Shown here: piece by piece, positions 20,421 through 28,437 of the stretch | Layout: every line of letters starts with the position of its first letter | How positions within the stretch are numbered: the stretch's first letter is position 1 | DNA from: Sphingopyxis sp. BE259 | Lineage (GTDB): Bacteria > Pseudomonadota > Alphaproteobacteria > Sphingomonadales > Sphingomonadaceae | Assembly (NCBI RefSeq): GCF_031457495.1 | Contig: NZ_JAVDWM010000001.1 | Coordinates: 434,001 to 498,000, forward strand | Length of the DNA stretch: 64,000 bases | Direction of reading: 5' to 3' | Made by a program: the position numbers and the translations under genes | The notes under the pieces: model-generated | Told to the model about the DNA's origin: nothing | The model's input: only the letters and a program-made list of their open reading frames with translations | The model's database searches: none

Positions 20421-20687
20421 TCAGCCCTTGGAGGGCGACATGCGATGTCCGGGCATGTCGTGCATGCAGCCCGCTGCGTCGGTCTTCATCATGGTGCAGT
20501 CGCAGGCCGCCATATTCATTGATGCGTCTTTGACCCACACGCGAACGCGCGGGTTGATATTGGACTTGTTCGGTCCCGGCACCTGGCGGGTCTGCCATTC
20601 ATAATGACCGCCGCTCGCGTCCTGCGCGGACACGGGAGCGGCAAGGGTTGCGGCCGCGAGCGCGGCAACGACAAAAATCGTCTTCAT
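20421..20687 (-). CDS. Small periplasmic Cys/Met/His-rich protein upstream of cus
   Basis: An 88-residue protein with a signal peptide ending in PVSA-QD. The C-terminus holds MNMAACDCTMMKTDAAGC and then MHDMPGHRM, a dense set of Cys, Met and His that could bind Cu(I) or Ag(I). The ATG at 20687 follows GAGGAATTTCACC. The family is not recognised. Position directly before cusCBAF suggests a metal-buffering role, which is inference. Confidence 0.7.
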   Translation of the reverse strand: MKTIFVVAALAAATLAAPVSAQDASGGHYEWQTRQVPGPNKSNINPRVRVWVKDASMNMAACDCTMMKTDAAGCMHDMPGHRMSPSKG

Positions 20688-20752
20688 GGTGAAATTCCTC
20701 GGTTGAAAAGCTGGGAGACACGCGCCGGGGAGACCGGCGCGCATCGCGCGTT

Positions 20753-21115
20753 TCAGCCGCGGAATAGAGGCGGTTCGGGCTCGGGACCGACGATTCGGCC
20801 CGTCAAGCGAACGGCAGGCCGCGCGTCTACCGGCGCCGGCCGATAGGCGGCCGCCTCCAGCGAGGCGGCGGGCGCCGCGACCGCCAGCGGCAGCGCGCAG
20901 CCCATCTTGGCGATGCAATCGAGGGTCAGGCCCTTGCAGGGTGCGCTATCTTGGGACTTGTCGATTCCCATCATCTCGGCGCATTCGTCGCTCATCGCCG
21001 CGGTAGTCGTGGTTGCGGCTGCCGGGATCGCCGGCGCGGAGGCGAACGCGGCTTCCTGTGCCAGGAGGCCGAGGACGGCTCCGACAAGAAGCAGGAAGGT
21101 GAGCCAGCGTTTCAC
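20753..21115 (-). CDS. Small secreted Cys-containing hypothetical protein
   Basis: A 120-residue protein with an N-terminal signal or anchor helix (LTFLLLVGAVLGLLA). The mature part has four Cys in ECAEMM, APCKGLTLDC and MGCALPL, then a Pro-rich tail. The start is a GTG; no ATG is in frame nearby. It resembles small copper-locus proteins of unknown function. It precedes the 20421-20687 gene by 65 bases and is probably in the same transcript. Confidence 0.6.
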   Translation of the reverse strand: MKRWLTFLLLVGAVLGLLAQEAAFASAPAIPAAATTTTAAMSDECAEMMGIDKSQDSAPCKGLTLDCIAKMGCALPLAVAAPAASLEAAAYRPAPVDARPAVRLTGRIVGPEPEPPLFRG

Positions 21116-21218
21116 GGTAAAAGCATGATCCTTGTCAAACTTGGCGTCAATTCGAAACTGGAGGAAGATCCCGCCGACCTGTTCGCCGGCGGTCCCCTCA
21201 CGGTTACACCGGGCCCGG

Positions 21219-22040
21219 TTAATTATGGCCCATCGTCATGGCAGCGGGCGCGAGCAGCATCCACAGCGCCATGGCGATCATCATCAGATTCTCGGTCAGC
21301 GATATGAAGCCCAGCGGCACATTGCTGTCGCCGCCGACGCAGGCGCATTTAAGTTCGCGCTTGTCGATATAGACCGCCTTGAAGACAGAGACGGCGCCGA
21401 TGCTCCCTATGAAGAGCGCGACCGGGATCGAAATCCAGCTCAGCGCGCCGGAAATCATCAGGATGCCCGCGAGCGCCTCGGCGAACGGATAGATGGTGGC
21501 GTAGGGCACCCACCGCTTGGCGAGCAGGTCATAGTTCAGGAACATGCTCGAGAAGCTCTCGATGTCGCGGAGCTTGAGGAAGGCAAGCAACGCCATGCTG
21601 AACCCGATAAACCATTCGGCGGCACGGATTGTGAAGGGCGTGCCCGACACCGCTTGGCTGGCGGCCAGCGCCATCAGCGCGGTGATAGAGAAGAGCGCGA
21701 TGACGGGCTTATAGGTAAGCGCCTTAGGATCGCGGACTTTCAGACCGAGATGGCGCCTCAGATCGTCAAGACCGCCGATCCGCTCGCCTTCGATGAAGGT
21801 CTGCGGCGTCGTCGCGACGCCATGTTTCGCCTTGAATGCGTCGGTTTCCTCGCGGGTCGTCAGCCAGACATCCTCGACGTCATAGCCGCGGCTGCGCAAC
21901 AGATGCAGCGCCTTCAGGCCATAGGGGCAGATATGCTGCTCCATCACCATGCGATAGATGGTCGCCCGCGGCTTGCCCGAAACCGCCGCACCAGTGTGCG
22001 CTGGCGCGCTTTCGTTCGCGCGCTGAACCTGCATATTCAT
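21219..22040 (-). CDS. Glutaredoxin-MauE/DoxX fusion membrane redox protein
   Basis: A 273-residue protein. An N-terminal glutaredoxin-like domain has CPYG (38-41) and TTPQTFIEGERIGG. It is fused to a MauE/DoxX-type domain of about four helices with a late KCACVGGDSNVPLG motif. MauE-type proteins handle electrons for disulfide chemistry; the glutaredoxin part would add a thiol relay. The ATG at 22040 follows AAAGGCG. It is divergent from a MerR-family gene and lies under a mer-like operator, so it is expected to be metal-induced. Confidence 0.82.
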   Translation of the reverse strand: MNMQVQRANESAPAHTGAAVSGKPRATIYRMVMEQHICPYGLKALHLLRSRGYDVEDVWLTTREETDAFKAKHGVATTPQTFIEGERIGGLDDLRRHLGLKVRDPKALTYKPVIALFSITALMALAASQAVSGTPFTIRAAEWFIGFSMALLAFLKLRDIESFSSMFLNYDLLAKRWVPYATIYPFAEALAGILMISGALSWISIPVALFIGSIGAVSVFKAVYIDKRELKCACVGGDSNVPLGFISLTENLMMIAMALWMLLAPAAMTMGHN

Positions 22041-22075
22041 CGATTCGCCTTTCTTGATTCCCGATCGCTTCCCGC

Positions 22076-22107
22076 TATATAGGCTCCGTACCATAGTACG
22101 GAGTCAA
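22076..22107 (-). promoter_or_regulatory. mer-like MerR operator/promoter for the glutaredoxin-MauE gene
   Basis: On the minus strand: TTGACT (22107-22102), a dyad CTCCGTAC-N4-GTACGGAG (22084-22103 on the plus strand), and a -10 at 22076-22082 (TATATA or CTATAT, spacing 20 or 19). The dyad and -35 match the classic Tn21/Tn501 mer operator as I recall it. It serves the gene at 21219-22040 and overlaps the promoter region of the divergent regulator. Confidence 0.75.
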
Positions 22108-22120
22108 GGCCTTGCGTGAC

Positions 22121-22519
22121 ATGACCATCGGCCAGCTTGCCCGGCAGGGCGGCGTCAATGTCGAGACGATCCGCTATTACCAACGCCGCGGCCTGTTGCC
22201 CGTTCCGCCTCAGTCGGCCAGCGCCCCGTCGGAAGGCCGAGTCCGGCGTTACGACGAGGCGGTTCTGCGCCGTCTGCGCTTCATCAAATCGGCACAGGCA
22301 GCGGGATTTACGCTCACCGAGATCGCCGAACTGCTCGAACTCGACGCGTCGAGCGATCGCGCGCGAGCGCGCGAACTGGCCGACGCGCGCATCGCGGCGA
22401 TCGAAAAGACGATCGCCGAACTCGATGTGGCGCGGCGCGCGCTCATGGGCCTGTCGCGCCAATGCGCTGCCGCCGACACGCTCCACTGCCCGATCATAGC
22501 GGCGTTCGAGCAGATCTAG
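22121..22519 (+). CDS. MerR-family regulator with Cx7C metal loop
   Basis: A 132-residue MerR protein beginning MTIGQLARQGGVNVETIRYYQ. The C-terminal loop has C115 and C123 (QC-x7-CPII), the spacing of CueR-type Cu(I) sensors rather than the Cx8C of Hg-MerR. The third Hg ligand position (C82 of Tn21 MerR) is Arg. The operator upstream is nevertheless mer-like. A TTG at 22112 is an alternative start three codons earlier. It probably activates the divergent glutaredoxin-MauE gene; the inducer could be Cu/Ag/Au or Hg. Confidence 0.85.
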   Translation: MTIGQLARQGGVNVETIRYYQRRGLLPVPPQSASAPSEGRVRRYDEAVLRRLRFIKSAQAAGFTLTEIAELLELDASSDRARARELADARIAAIEKTIAELDVARRALMGLSRQCAAADTLHCPIIAAFEQI

Positions 22520-23165
22520 CCCGACTGGTCTTGGGGGCGGATGGTGCTGACGGCCCGTCTCACCTCCCTCAAACTGGTGTCAATCGGTCGCAAATGGTTC
22601 CAGCATCCCGGCTACAAGCGATGGGATGGTAACTCCGGCTGCGACATCGAGCTGAAGGCTAGCGCGGATCGCAGCCGCAGTGTCTCGCCGCTGCCGCGTC
22701 CGGAGTTGCGACGGCCGTCCGAAGTGCCTGGGTCAGGCGCCATCGAATCTCCGCGGCTAGGACCGGCATCAGAGCGAACAAATAGGCTTCCACGGGGAAG
22801 ACCTGACCATAGGGTCAAGCGAGCGATTGCGTCACGTGCACGGCGCCGACCAAGGCTCCGACGAGGGGCAGAAGCGAAAAGCGCCGCTTCTGGATGAAGG
22901 TAGGAGCCTTTGGGCGTTCCGGATCAACTTCATCCTGGCGATCTGAACAAATCGGGGAGCCCAATTCCGATGGTTTTACGTCGCCCGAACCATTTTTGAG
23001 GGATGAGTCGTTCTGGTGCGTAATCAATGTCAGTAGGGGATGTTGGGTGCTTGAACCCGGAAGCCGTAAGCAGCGGTTTCCGGGCATGCATGTTTTTGTC
23101 CTCGACTTCCCCGAAACTCATTTGGGCTGCGCGAAAGGGCAGTTCTTCGAAACAGGGGAAGCATA
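22520..23165. other. 646-base gap without a confident gene
   Basis: No convincing gene is seen. On the minus strand a frame running from about 22890 to 22665 encodes membrane-like stretches (SLLPLVGALVGAVHV, then VEAYLFALMPVLAAEI) broken by an in-frame TGA at 22815-22817. It may be a decayed membrane-protein gene. The right 200 bases are visibly richer in A/T and should hold the promoter of the TonB receptor gene; its ribosome binding site is AGGGGAAGC before the ATG. Confidence 0.4.
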
Positions 23166-25280
23166 ATGAACAAATTATACTGTTATTCGTCGACGAAGCG
23201 CGCAATGCAGCGAAGCTCGATGGCGGCGATTGCGGTGGCGGTCGCGTTTCCCGCGCAGGCTCAGGAAGCCCAGTCGGACGGCCTCGCCGAGATCATCGTA
23301 ACGGCGGAGAAGCGCGAGGAAAATCTGCAGTCCGTTCCCGTCTCGGTGACAGCGATGACCGGCGAGGCGCTTACGGCAACGGGCATATCAAACGTCGAAG
23401 ACCTCCAATTTTTTGTGCCGGGCGTGTCGATCACCAACGATTCCATGGCGATCATCAATATTCGTGGAATTGGCACCTCGGCGTTCGGCGTTGCGACCGA
23501 CCCCAGCACGACAGTCCATTATGACGGCGTCTACATCTCGCGCCCGACCACAAGCTATCAGGATTTGTTCGACGTCGAACGCATCGAGGTGCTGCGCGGA
23601 CCGCAAGGCGTTCTCTTCGGTCGCAACTCCGCCGGCGGCACACTCAACATCATTTCCAAAATGCCTACGGAGGATTTGACTGGCGCGCTGGGACTCACCG
23701 TCGGAAATTACGAGAAGCGCTCGCTGAGCGGCACGATTTCTGGACCGCTTGGAGCGGGCGTCCGAGGCCGCCTCACCTTGCTTGCCAACCAGCGCGACGG
23801 CATCTACCGCGACGTCGTCTCGGGACGGCGATACCAAAACGAAGATAATCTCGCTGGACGACTGACGCTTGCGATTGACGCGAGCGACCGTCTTGAGATC
23901 GTGTTGCGGGCGGATGCCAGCCGTGATCGCGAGACCGGCGCGCGGTCTGTTCGGCCCTTTTATCCGCAAGGCTTCGTCGATGCGGGGGCGACGATCCCGG
24001 CCAATGACAAAGAGGCCGCACTCGACCGCCTGCCGCGTTACGATGTCGATGCCTGGGGCGTGTCCTCGACCATGAACTGGGACGGCGGCCCGGTCACGCT
24101 CCGCTCGATTACGGCGCTGCGCAAGAGCAAGGTCGTCCAGGCGCTCGACGTTGACTCGACTGACCTCTTCCTCCGCGATATCGAATTTTACGAACGTTCC
24201 CGCAGTTTCACGCAAGAGTTCCAACTTCTCAACAACGATGCGGACAAGCTGCGCTGGATCGTCGGAGCATTCTATCTGAATGAAAAGGGCAACGACGAAA
24301 TACGGATCATCGAACCGGGTCGTCGGCTCGCGATCCCGGAAAACAATACGACGAATGCATTCGCGCTCTTCGGACAAGCAAGCTACGAACTCATCGACCG
24401 CCTGCGATTGACCGGAGGGCTTCGATACTCATACGAAAAAAAGGATTTCGGATATCGTGTCCTGCTGAACGGAAATCAGGTCGATGCCGGTCAGCCCAAA
24501 TCATCCTGGACCGCCTGGACTCCGAAAATTGGGATCGATTACGACCTTGCCGATGACGTCATGGCTTATGCGTCGGCAACCCGCGGGTTCAAATCGGGTG
24601 GATTCCAGCTGGGAGACGGGCGGCCTTTCCTCCCGGAGTATGTCTGGAGCTACGAAGTCGGCCTGAAGTCGACGCTCCTCGATCGCCGGCTTCGAGCTAA
24701 TTTTTCCGCCTTCTATTATGATTACACCAATCTTCAGGTGGTCGAGTATAATAATGGCGTTGCCAGTACCACCAACGCCGGCAAGGCGACGATCAAGGGC
24801 GTTGAAGCGGAACTGATGGCACGGCCGTTCGATCGCCTGACGCTTACATCCACGATCGCTTATCTCGATGCGCGCTACGATGTCTATTTTGACGACGTCG
24901 GCGCAAGCCTCAAGGGCAAGCGGCTGCCGAACGCGCCGAAGTGGAACATCACTTTCGGCGGAGAATATAAGGCCTCCCTGGGCGGCGGAATGCTGACATT
25001 ACGGACCGATATCTCCTGGCGCGACAGCGTCTTTTTCAAGCCCAGCAACAATCCGCTTTTTTCCGGAAACGCCACGACCCTTATAAATGGGCGTGTCACA
25101 TGGCAGCCGGCGAGCGAAGCGTGGGAAATTGCGCTTTATGGCCGAAATCTCACCAACGAGCGCTATGTGAGCTATAGTACGATCGGGACGGACGCGACGG
25201 GTGTCTCGAACCCTACTCTTCCGCTCTACATCTACGGCGAGCCGCGCCAGTACGGATTGCAGCTGCGCTACTTTTTCTGA
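23166..25280 (+). CDS. TonB-dependent receptor
   Basis: A 704-residue outer-membrane receptor. After a signal peptide ending near AQAQ comes a TonB-box-like region (LAEIIVTAEKREENLQSVPVS). The plug domain follows with IRGIGTS, VERIEVLRGPQGVLFGRNSAGGTLNI, then a 22-strand barrel with the closing YGLQLRYFF. This IIVTAEKREENLQ subtype is abundant in sphingomonads and usually takes up organic ligands. Codon use is less GC-rich than the flanking metal genes, suggesting separate acquisition. Ligand unknown; no transport partner is adjacent. Confidence 0.9.
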   Translation: MNKLYCYSSTKRAMQRSSMAAIAVAVAFPAQAQEAQSDGLAEIIVTAEKREENLQSVPVSVTAMTGEALTATGISNVEDLQFFVPGVSITNDSMAIINIRGIGTSAFGVATDPSTTVHYDGVYISRPTTSYQDLFDVERIEVLRGPQGVLFGRNSAGGTLNIISKMPTEDLTGALGLTVGNYEKRSLSGTISGPLGAGVRGRLTLLANQRDGIYRDVVSGRRYQNEDNLAGRLTLAIDASDRLEIVLRADASRDRETGARSVRPFYPQGFVDAGATIPANDKEAALDRLPRYDVDAWGVSSTMNWDGGPVTLRSITALRKSKVVQALDVDSTDLFLRDIEFYERSRSFTQEFQLLNNDADKLRWIVGAFYLNEKGNDEIRIIEPGRRLAIPENNTTNAFALFGQASYELIDRLRLTGGLRYSYEKKDFGYRVLLNGNQVDAGQPKSSWTAWTPKIGIDYDLADDVMAYASATRGFKSGGFQLGDGRPFLPEYVWSYEVGLKSTLLDRRLRANFSAFYYDYTNLQVVEYNNGVASTTNAGKATIKGVEAELMARPFDRLTLTSTIAYLDARYDVYFDDVGASLKGKRLPNAPKWNITFGGEYKASLGGGMLTLRTDISWRDSVFFKPSNNPLFSGNATTLINGRVTWQPASEAWEIALYGRNLTNERYVSYSTIGTDATGVSNPTLPLYIYGEPRQYGLQLRYFF

Positions 25281-25315
25281 GGTTCCTCGTCCTGCGAGGT
25301 CCCCCGGCGACTCCC

Positions 25316-25591
25316 CTACGGTCGTCGGTCCCCCTGGGCGCTTGCGCCCGGGGGGAATACTTCCTCTGAACGCAGGACATGATATGTCCCTGTTCTCACC
25401 GGCGCCGTTACTTGAACGGCCCTGCTGATGGCACGATGAGCCGGACAGTAAGATGGCACGAACAGATACGGGCTAGTCCCATCCTGAACGTCGGTAGCGC
25501 GCGCGATTTCGATGCCCGGCTTTCCCTGTGACGCCGCGAGGATGCAAAGACCAACTGCTTTCGGAGGCCTACGCGTCGTCGGCTGCCTCAC
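25316..25591 (-). CDS. Possible small protein coupled to the endonuclease-like gene
   Basis: A 91-residue frame starts with a GTG that overlaps the TGA of the endonuclease-like gene (GTGA), a common coupling pattern. The middle part (VGLCILAASQ, then SPYLFVPSYCPAHRAI) has protein-like composition. Its last codons run through the hairpin at 25330-25355, which argues against it. No family is recognised. Confidence 0.25.
   Translation of the reverse strand: MRQPTTRRPPKAVGLCILAASQGKPGIEIARATDVQDGTSPYLFVPSYCPAHRAISRAVQVTAPVRTGTYHVLRSEEVFPPGASAQGDRRP
25330..25355. terminator. Strong GC hairpin after the TonB receptor gene
   Basis: CCCCCTGGGCGC (25330-25341) pairs with GCGCCCGGGGGG (25344-25355), with one G-T pair, 50 bases past the receptor stop and followed by AATACTT. 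It can end transcription from either side. Confidence 0.55.
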
Positions 25592-26865
25592 GGCAATGGA
25601 TGGGAGATCGCCTTGATCGCCTTCAGGCCCGTACCGAAGCGGGCAATGGCGACCCTGTTCTGTTCGAGCTCGGCGTAGGGCAGGTAGGAAATGTCGAGAT
25701 CACCGATCCGGCTGAAAGCCGGGCGTCGGAGCTGAGCGCGGACATCGGCTTCTCGCGCATCGGGTGCAACCAGGAAAAGTGGCGTCGACAAATGAAGATT
25801 CTCGCTGCTCAGCGCGAGATCAAGCATGCGGACAATTCCGGAATAAATGGATGTCGAATGCTCGACTTCGAATGCCGCCGCGACCGTAGCCGTCGATTGC
25901 TCGAGCCATAAGATGTCGATCAGTCTTATGGCATCGCTTCCTTGAGCGGTTGCGATGGCATGCGGCAAGCTATCGAGGCATCGAGACCCGAGCGGTACAC
26001 CCTCATGAAGGCGCCCCCGGTCATTTGCCGCTACCCAGACGTCATATCCAAGTGCAAGGCCGAGGTCCCGAAGCCAGGATTGGACTTCGCTATGCGTCCG
26101 GTCGCTCTCTTTCTGATTTGCAAGCCCCTTATCGAACTTGTCGGACTGTGAGCGCGTTTCATTCAGCAAGGCCATCCAATCGCGAGCATTTTCGCTCGAA
26201 CCGCTGAGCGGTGGGGCTGGAAACCGTCCCGATCCGATATCGAACAGCAGCCCTCCTATCGCGCCCAAATCGTTGGAGAGAAGATCCCGGTAGCAATCGT
26301 TGAGATCCAGAATGCCCGCGCGCATCGCGAGAAAATGCTCCCAGCTGCCAAGCTTCACATTCGCACCCGTCAGCGCGTTGTAGCCCTTTACGATTGCCGT
26401 ATTGAACGGAGGCACAAGGGTGGGATGCAGAAAATAGAGAATGTTGGCTACCGCAGGACCCAACCCCTTGATCTTCTGTCTGTCGATTGCGAGGATCCCG
26501 GCGACGACCTCCTCGGCGGTATCGCAACAGGAGCAATGGTGAAGAAGTCTGCCAAAAGCTCGTTGATTGTCGGCGTTCTCGTAGATGTCCGGGATTCGGA
26601 GTTTGGGCTTCCACAAGAAAGCATGATCCGCACCTTTGAAAATCTGTCGTTGCTCGGCGATTGAATGAACAATGATCTCCAATGACGAGCCCCGATATGC
26701 CGCTCCGAAGGTGCCGGCCTCAATTTCGGCGACGACCTGCGAGATGCCTCTTCTGATCGACCGAAAATTCTTCAGTCGTTCCTCCCACAGGAACCAGCTT
26801 TGATAGGTCGAGCCGGAATCGCCGCGCCAGCGCTCGATCAGTTCGCGAACAAGATCGCGCTTCAT
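25588..26865 (-). CDS. HhH plus restriction-endonuclease-like orphan protein
   Basis: A 425-residue cytoplasmic protein. Residues about 120-165 hold a helix-hairpin-helix-like segment (KIKGLGPAVANILYFL, then PPFNTAIVKGYN) like that of DNA glycosylases. The C-terminal third has LIDILWL (D317) followed by AAAFEVEHSTSIYSGIVRM (about 330-348), which resembles a PD-(D/E)xK-type core seen in putative type II restriction enzymes. No methyltransferase gene is adjacent. The ATG at 26865 follows GGGGGC; an ATG 24 bases earlier is less well placed. Function could be defence or DNA repair; not established. Confidence 0.55.
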   Translation of the reverse strand: MKRDLVRELIERWRGDSGSTYQSWFLWEERLKNFRSIRRGISQVVAEIEAGTFGAAYRGSSLEIIVHSIAEQRQIFKGADHAFLWKPKLRIPDIYENADNQRAFGRLLHHCSCCDTAEEVVAGILAIDRQKIKGLGPAVANILYFLHPTLVPPFNTAIVKGYNALTGANVKLGSWEHFLAMRAGILDLNDCYRDLLSNDLGAIGGLLFDIGSGRFPAPPLSGSSENARDWMALLNETRSQSDKFDKGLANQKESDRTHSEVQSWLRDLGLALGYDVWVAANDRGRLHEGVPLGSRCLDSLPHAIATAQGSDAIRLIDILWLEQSTATVAAAFEVEHSTSIYSGIVRMLDLALSSENLHLSTPLFLVAPDAREADVRAQLRRPAFSRIGDLDISYLPYAELEQNRVAIARFGTGLKAIKAISHPLP

Positions 26866-27050
26866 GTTTATAGCCCCCGCTTGATCCATTCCGAATTGCT
26901 GTTTTCCACCTGCGGCTTGCCGGCCAAGACAGTTCGCTCGATCCGGCCCTTAGCGAAAGGCGAAACCTTCCGTCCCACCGGCAAGGTGGGCGGGAATGGA
27001 AGGTCGAAACGAGCCCGTTCACGCCCGGCGCTGCATAATTGTCGACGACC

Positions 27051-27680
27051 TCAGTGCCCTGCGTGTTCGCCCGCTCCGCTTGGTTTCTGACTCGCGCCTT
27101 CCGCCTCTGTCATGCCCTTCATCATCGCGTCATGGTCCATTGGCGCATTCTGCGTAATAGCCTGATATTGTGCCGGCGACAGGCCAGGGAGTTTTCGGAC
27201 AAACGCGACCATATCCCAGATGAGACGATCATCATGCGTTTTCCCCCAGGCCGGCATGGCGGTCATCTTGATGCCATGCTTGATGATCCAGAATTGCTCC
27301 GCAGCCGAACGTTCCGAACCTTTGAACAAGACGGGCGCTTGCGGATACAGCCCTTGACTCATTTCGGTCTTTTCCATCCCGGGCGCGAGATGGCAGCCGC
27401 TGCACATCTCGGTATAGAGACCTGCGCCCGACGCGATCCGCGCCGGAGCCGCCAAATCTGCCGGCACCGCGATCGATCCGGATCGCGCTGCGATGGACTT
27501 CTCCCTGAATGTTTCGATGACGCTGTAAGTCAGCCGGTTATGGGGGGCATCGGCCGCTATATTATATAGGCCGAGATAGACGGTGATCGCACCCGCGCCC
27601 GCTATCAGGGCAACCGCCAGCAGCGTGAACGTCACGCTCGGCATATGCTTTCGGAAATCGAAAGTTCGAAATCGCTCCAT
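27051..27680 (-). CDS. Membrane-anchored mono-haem cytochrome c
   Basis: A 209-residue protein with an N-terminal membrane anchor (about 14-38) and one class I c-type haem site CSGCH. MTAMPAWGKTH supplies the distal Met. The tail is rich in Met and His (MDHDAMMKGM, GEHAGH). Similar cytochromes accompany copper-resistance genes and may pass electrons for periplasmic Cu(I) oxidation; this role is inference. Its ATG overlaps the TAA of the upstream small Cys-rich ORF (TAATG), implying coupled translation. Confidence 0.85.
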   Translation of the reverse strand: MERFRTFDFRKHMPSVTFTLLAVALIAGAGAITVYLGLYNIAADAPHNRLTYSVIETFREKSIAARSGSIAVPADLAAPARIASGAGLYTEMCSGCHLAPGMEKTEMSQGLYPQAPVLFKGSERSAAEQFWIIKHGIKMTAMPAWGKTHDDRLIWDMVAFVRKLPGLSPAQYQAITQNAPMDHDAMMKGMTEAEGASQKPSGAGEHAGH

Positions 27681-27850
27681 TATCTATCTCCCGCATAACA
27701 GGCCTTGAGCTTTGCAGCCGAACGCAATGCGGCGGCTGTGCAACAGATGATACGCACCCCAACAGCTTTGCCCTTGTCACAGACGAGGCAGGCGTTTCCG
27801 TACTTGCCGCGACGAGCCATTTCAGGGTGCCCACACCCGCTCGGGCTCAT
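27680..27850 (-). CDS. Small Cys-rich protein coupled to the cytochrome c gene
   Basis: A 56-residue frame starts at an ATG preceded by AGGACGC and ends in TAATG shared with the cytochrome start. Residues such as SGCGHPE, NACLVCDKGK, RIICCTAAA and KACYAG give seven Cys. It has no signal peptide. The composition and coupling suggest a real metal-binding or haem-handling small protein, but it is too short for secure recognition. Confidence 0.45.
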   Translation of the reverse strand: MSPSGCGHPEMARRGKYGNACLVCDKGKAVGVRIICCTAAALRSAAKLKACYAGDR

Positions 27851-27908
27851 GCGTCCTGCTAGGTGTGGGTTCGGAGAGATCGTGAGGACTAGCCCCTTTT
27901 TTGCCCGC

Positions 27909-28385
27909 TCAGCTGCCACCCGCCGGTCGCACCTTCGGCTTGCGTGAGGAGCTGTGGAGATTGAAGATCTGCCACTTTCCGTTGTCCTGTTTGAGGACAC
28001 TCGTAGCGACGCCATCCCGTTCGATGGTCTCGCCGCTCGCGAGCACAATCGAGAAGCTGTAGGTCTCGGTTGCGATCGCGATATTTCCTTCGCCGCGAAC
28101 CGAAATCTTGTAATTGCGGAAGGTGAAGGATTTGAATTCCTTGAGTTCGGGACCCAGGTGATGGTCGCGATAGTGGGCGAAATTCCCTTCAACGCCGCCG
28201 GATTCGAATATCTGGGCGTCTGGCGAAAAGAGGGCCTCGACGCCGGTCAGGTCCAGTTTCTCCATCGCCGATTTATACTGCGCGAGCGCTGCCGCCGCGC
28301 CCTGAAAATCCGCAGGCTCGGTCGCCTGAGCCGGGACGGCCACCAGCATGGCCAATGCGATTGCTGTAATCGTCAGTCGTCTCAT
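27909..28385 (-). CDS. Secreted NTF2/SnoaL-like (DUF4440-type) protein
   Basis: A 158-residue protein with a signal peptide ending in AQA-TE and one NTF2-like alpha+beta cone domain. The helix ALAQYKSAMEKLDLTGVEAL is followed by FSPDAQIFESGG, strands with HYRDHHLGPELKEFKSFTF, and the closing WQIFNLHSS. Such proteins are common beside copper genes in sphingomonads, function unknown. It lies 52 bases downstream of the Cu ATPase gene on the same strand. Confidence 0.75.
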   Translation of the reverse strand: MRRLTITAIALAMLVAVPAQATEPADFQGAAAALAQYKSAMEKLDLTGVEALFSPDAQIFESGGVEGNFAHYRDHHLGPELKEFKSFTFRNYKISVRGEGNIAIATETYSFSIVLASGETIERDGVATSVLKQDNGKWQIFNLHSSSRKPKVRPAGGS

Positions 28386-28437
28386 ATCATTTCCCCTTGT
28401 TGTGCCGACACTTCACGAGTGCCTCCCGTGGTTTCGA

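Noticed and set aside
22541..22897. 118-codon plus-strand frame downstream of the MerR gene
   Set aside because: No ribosome binding site or domain; Arg/Pro/Ser-rich low-complexity translation.
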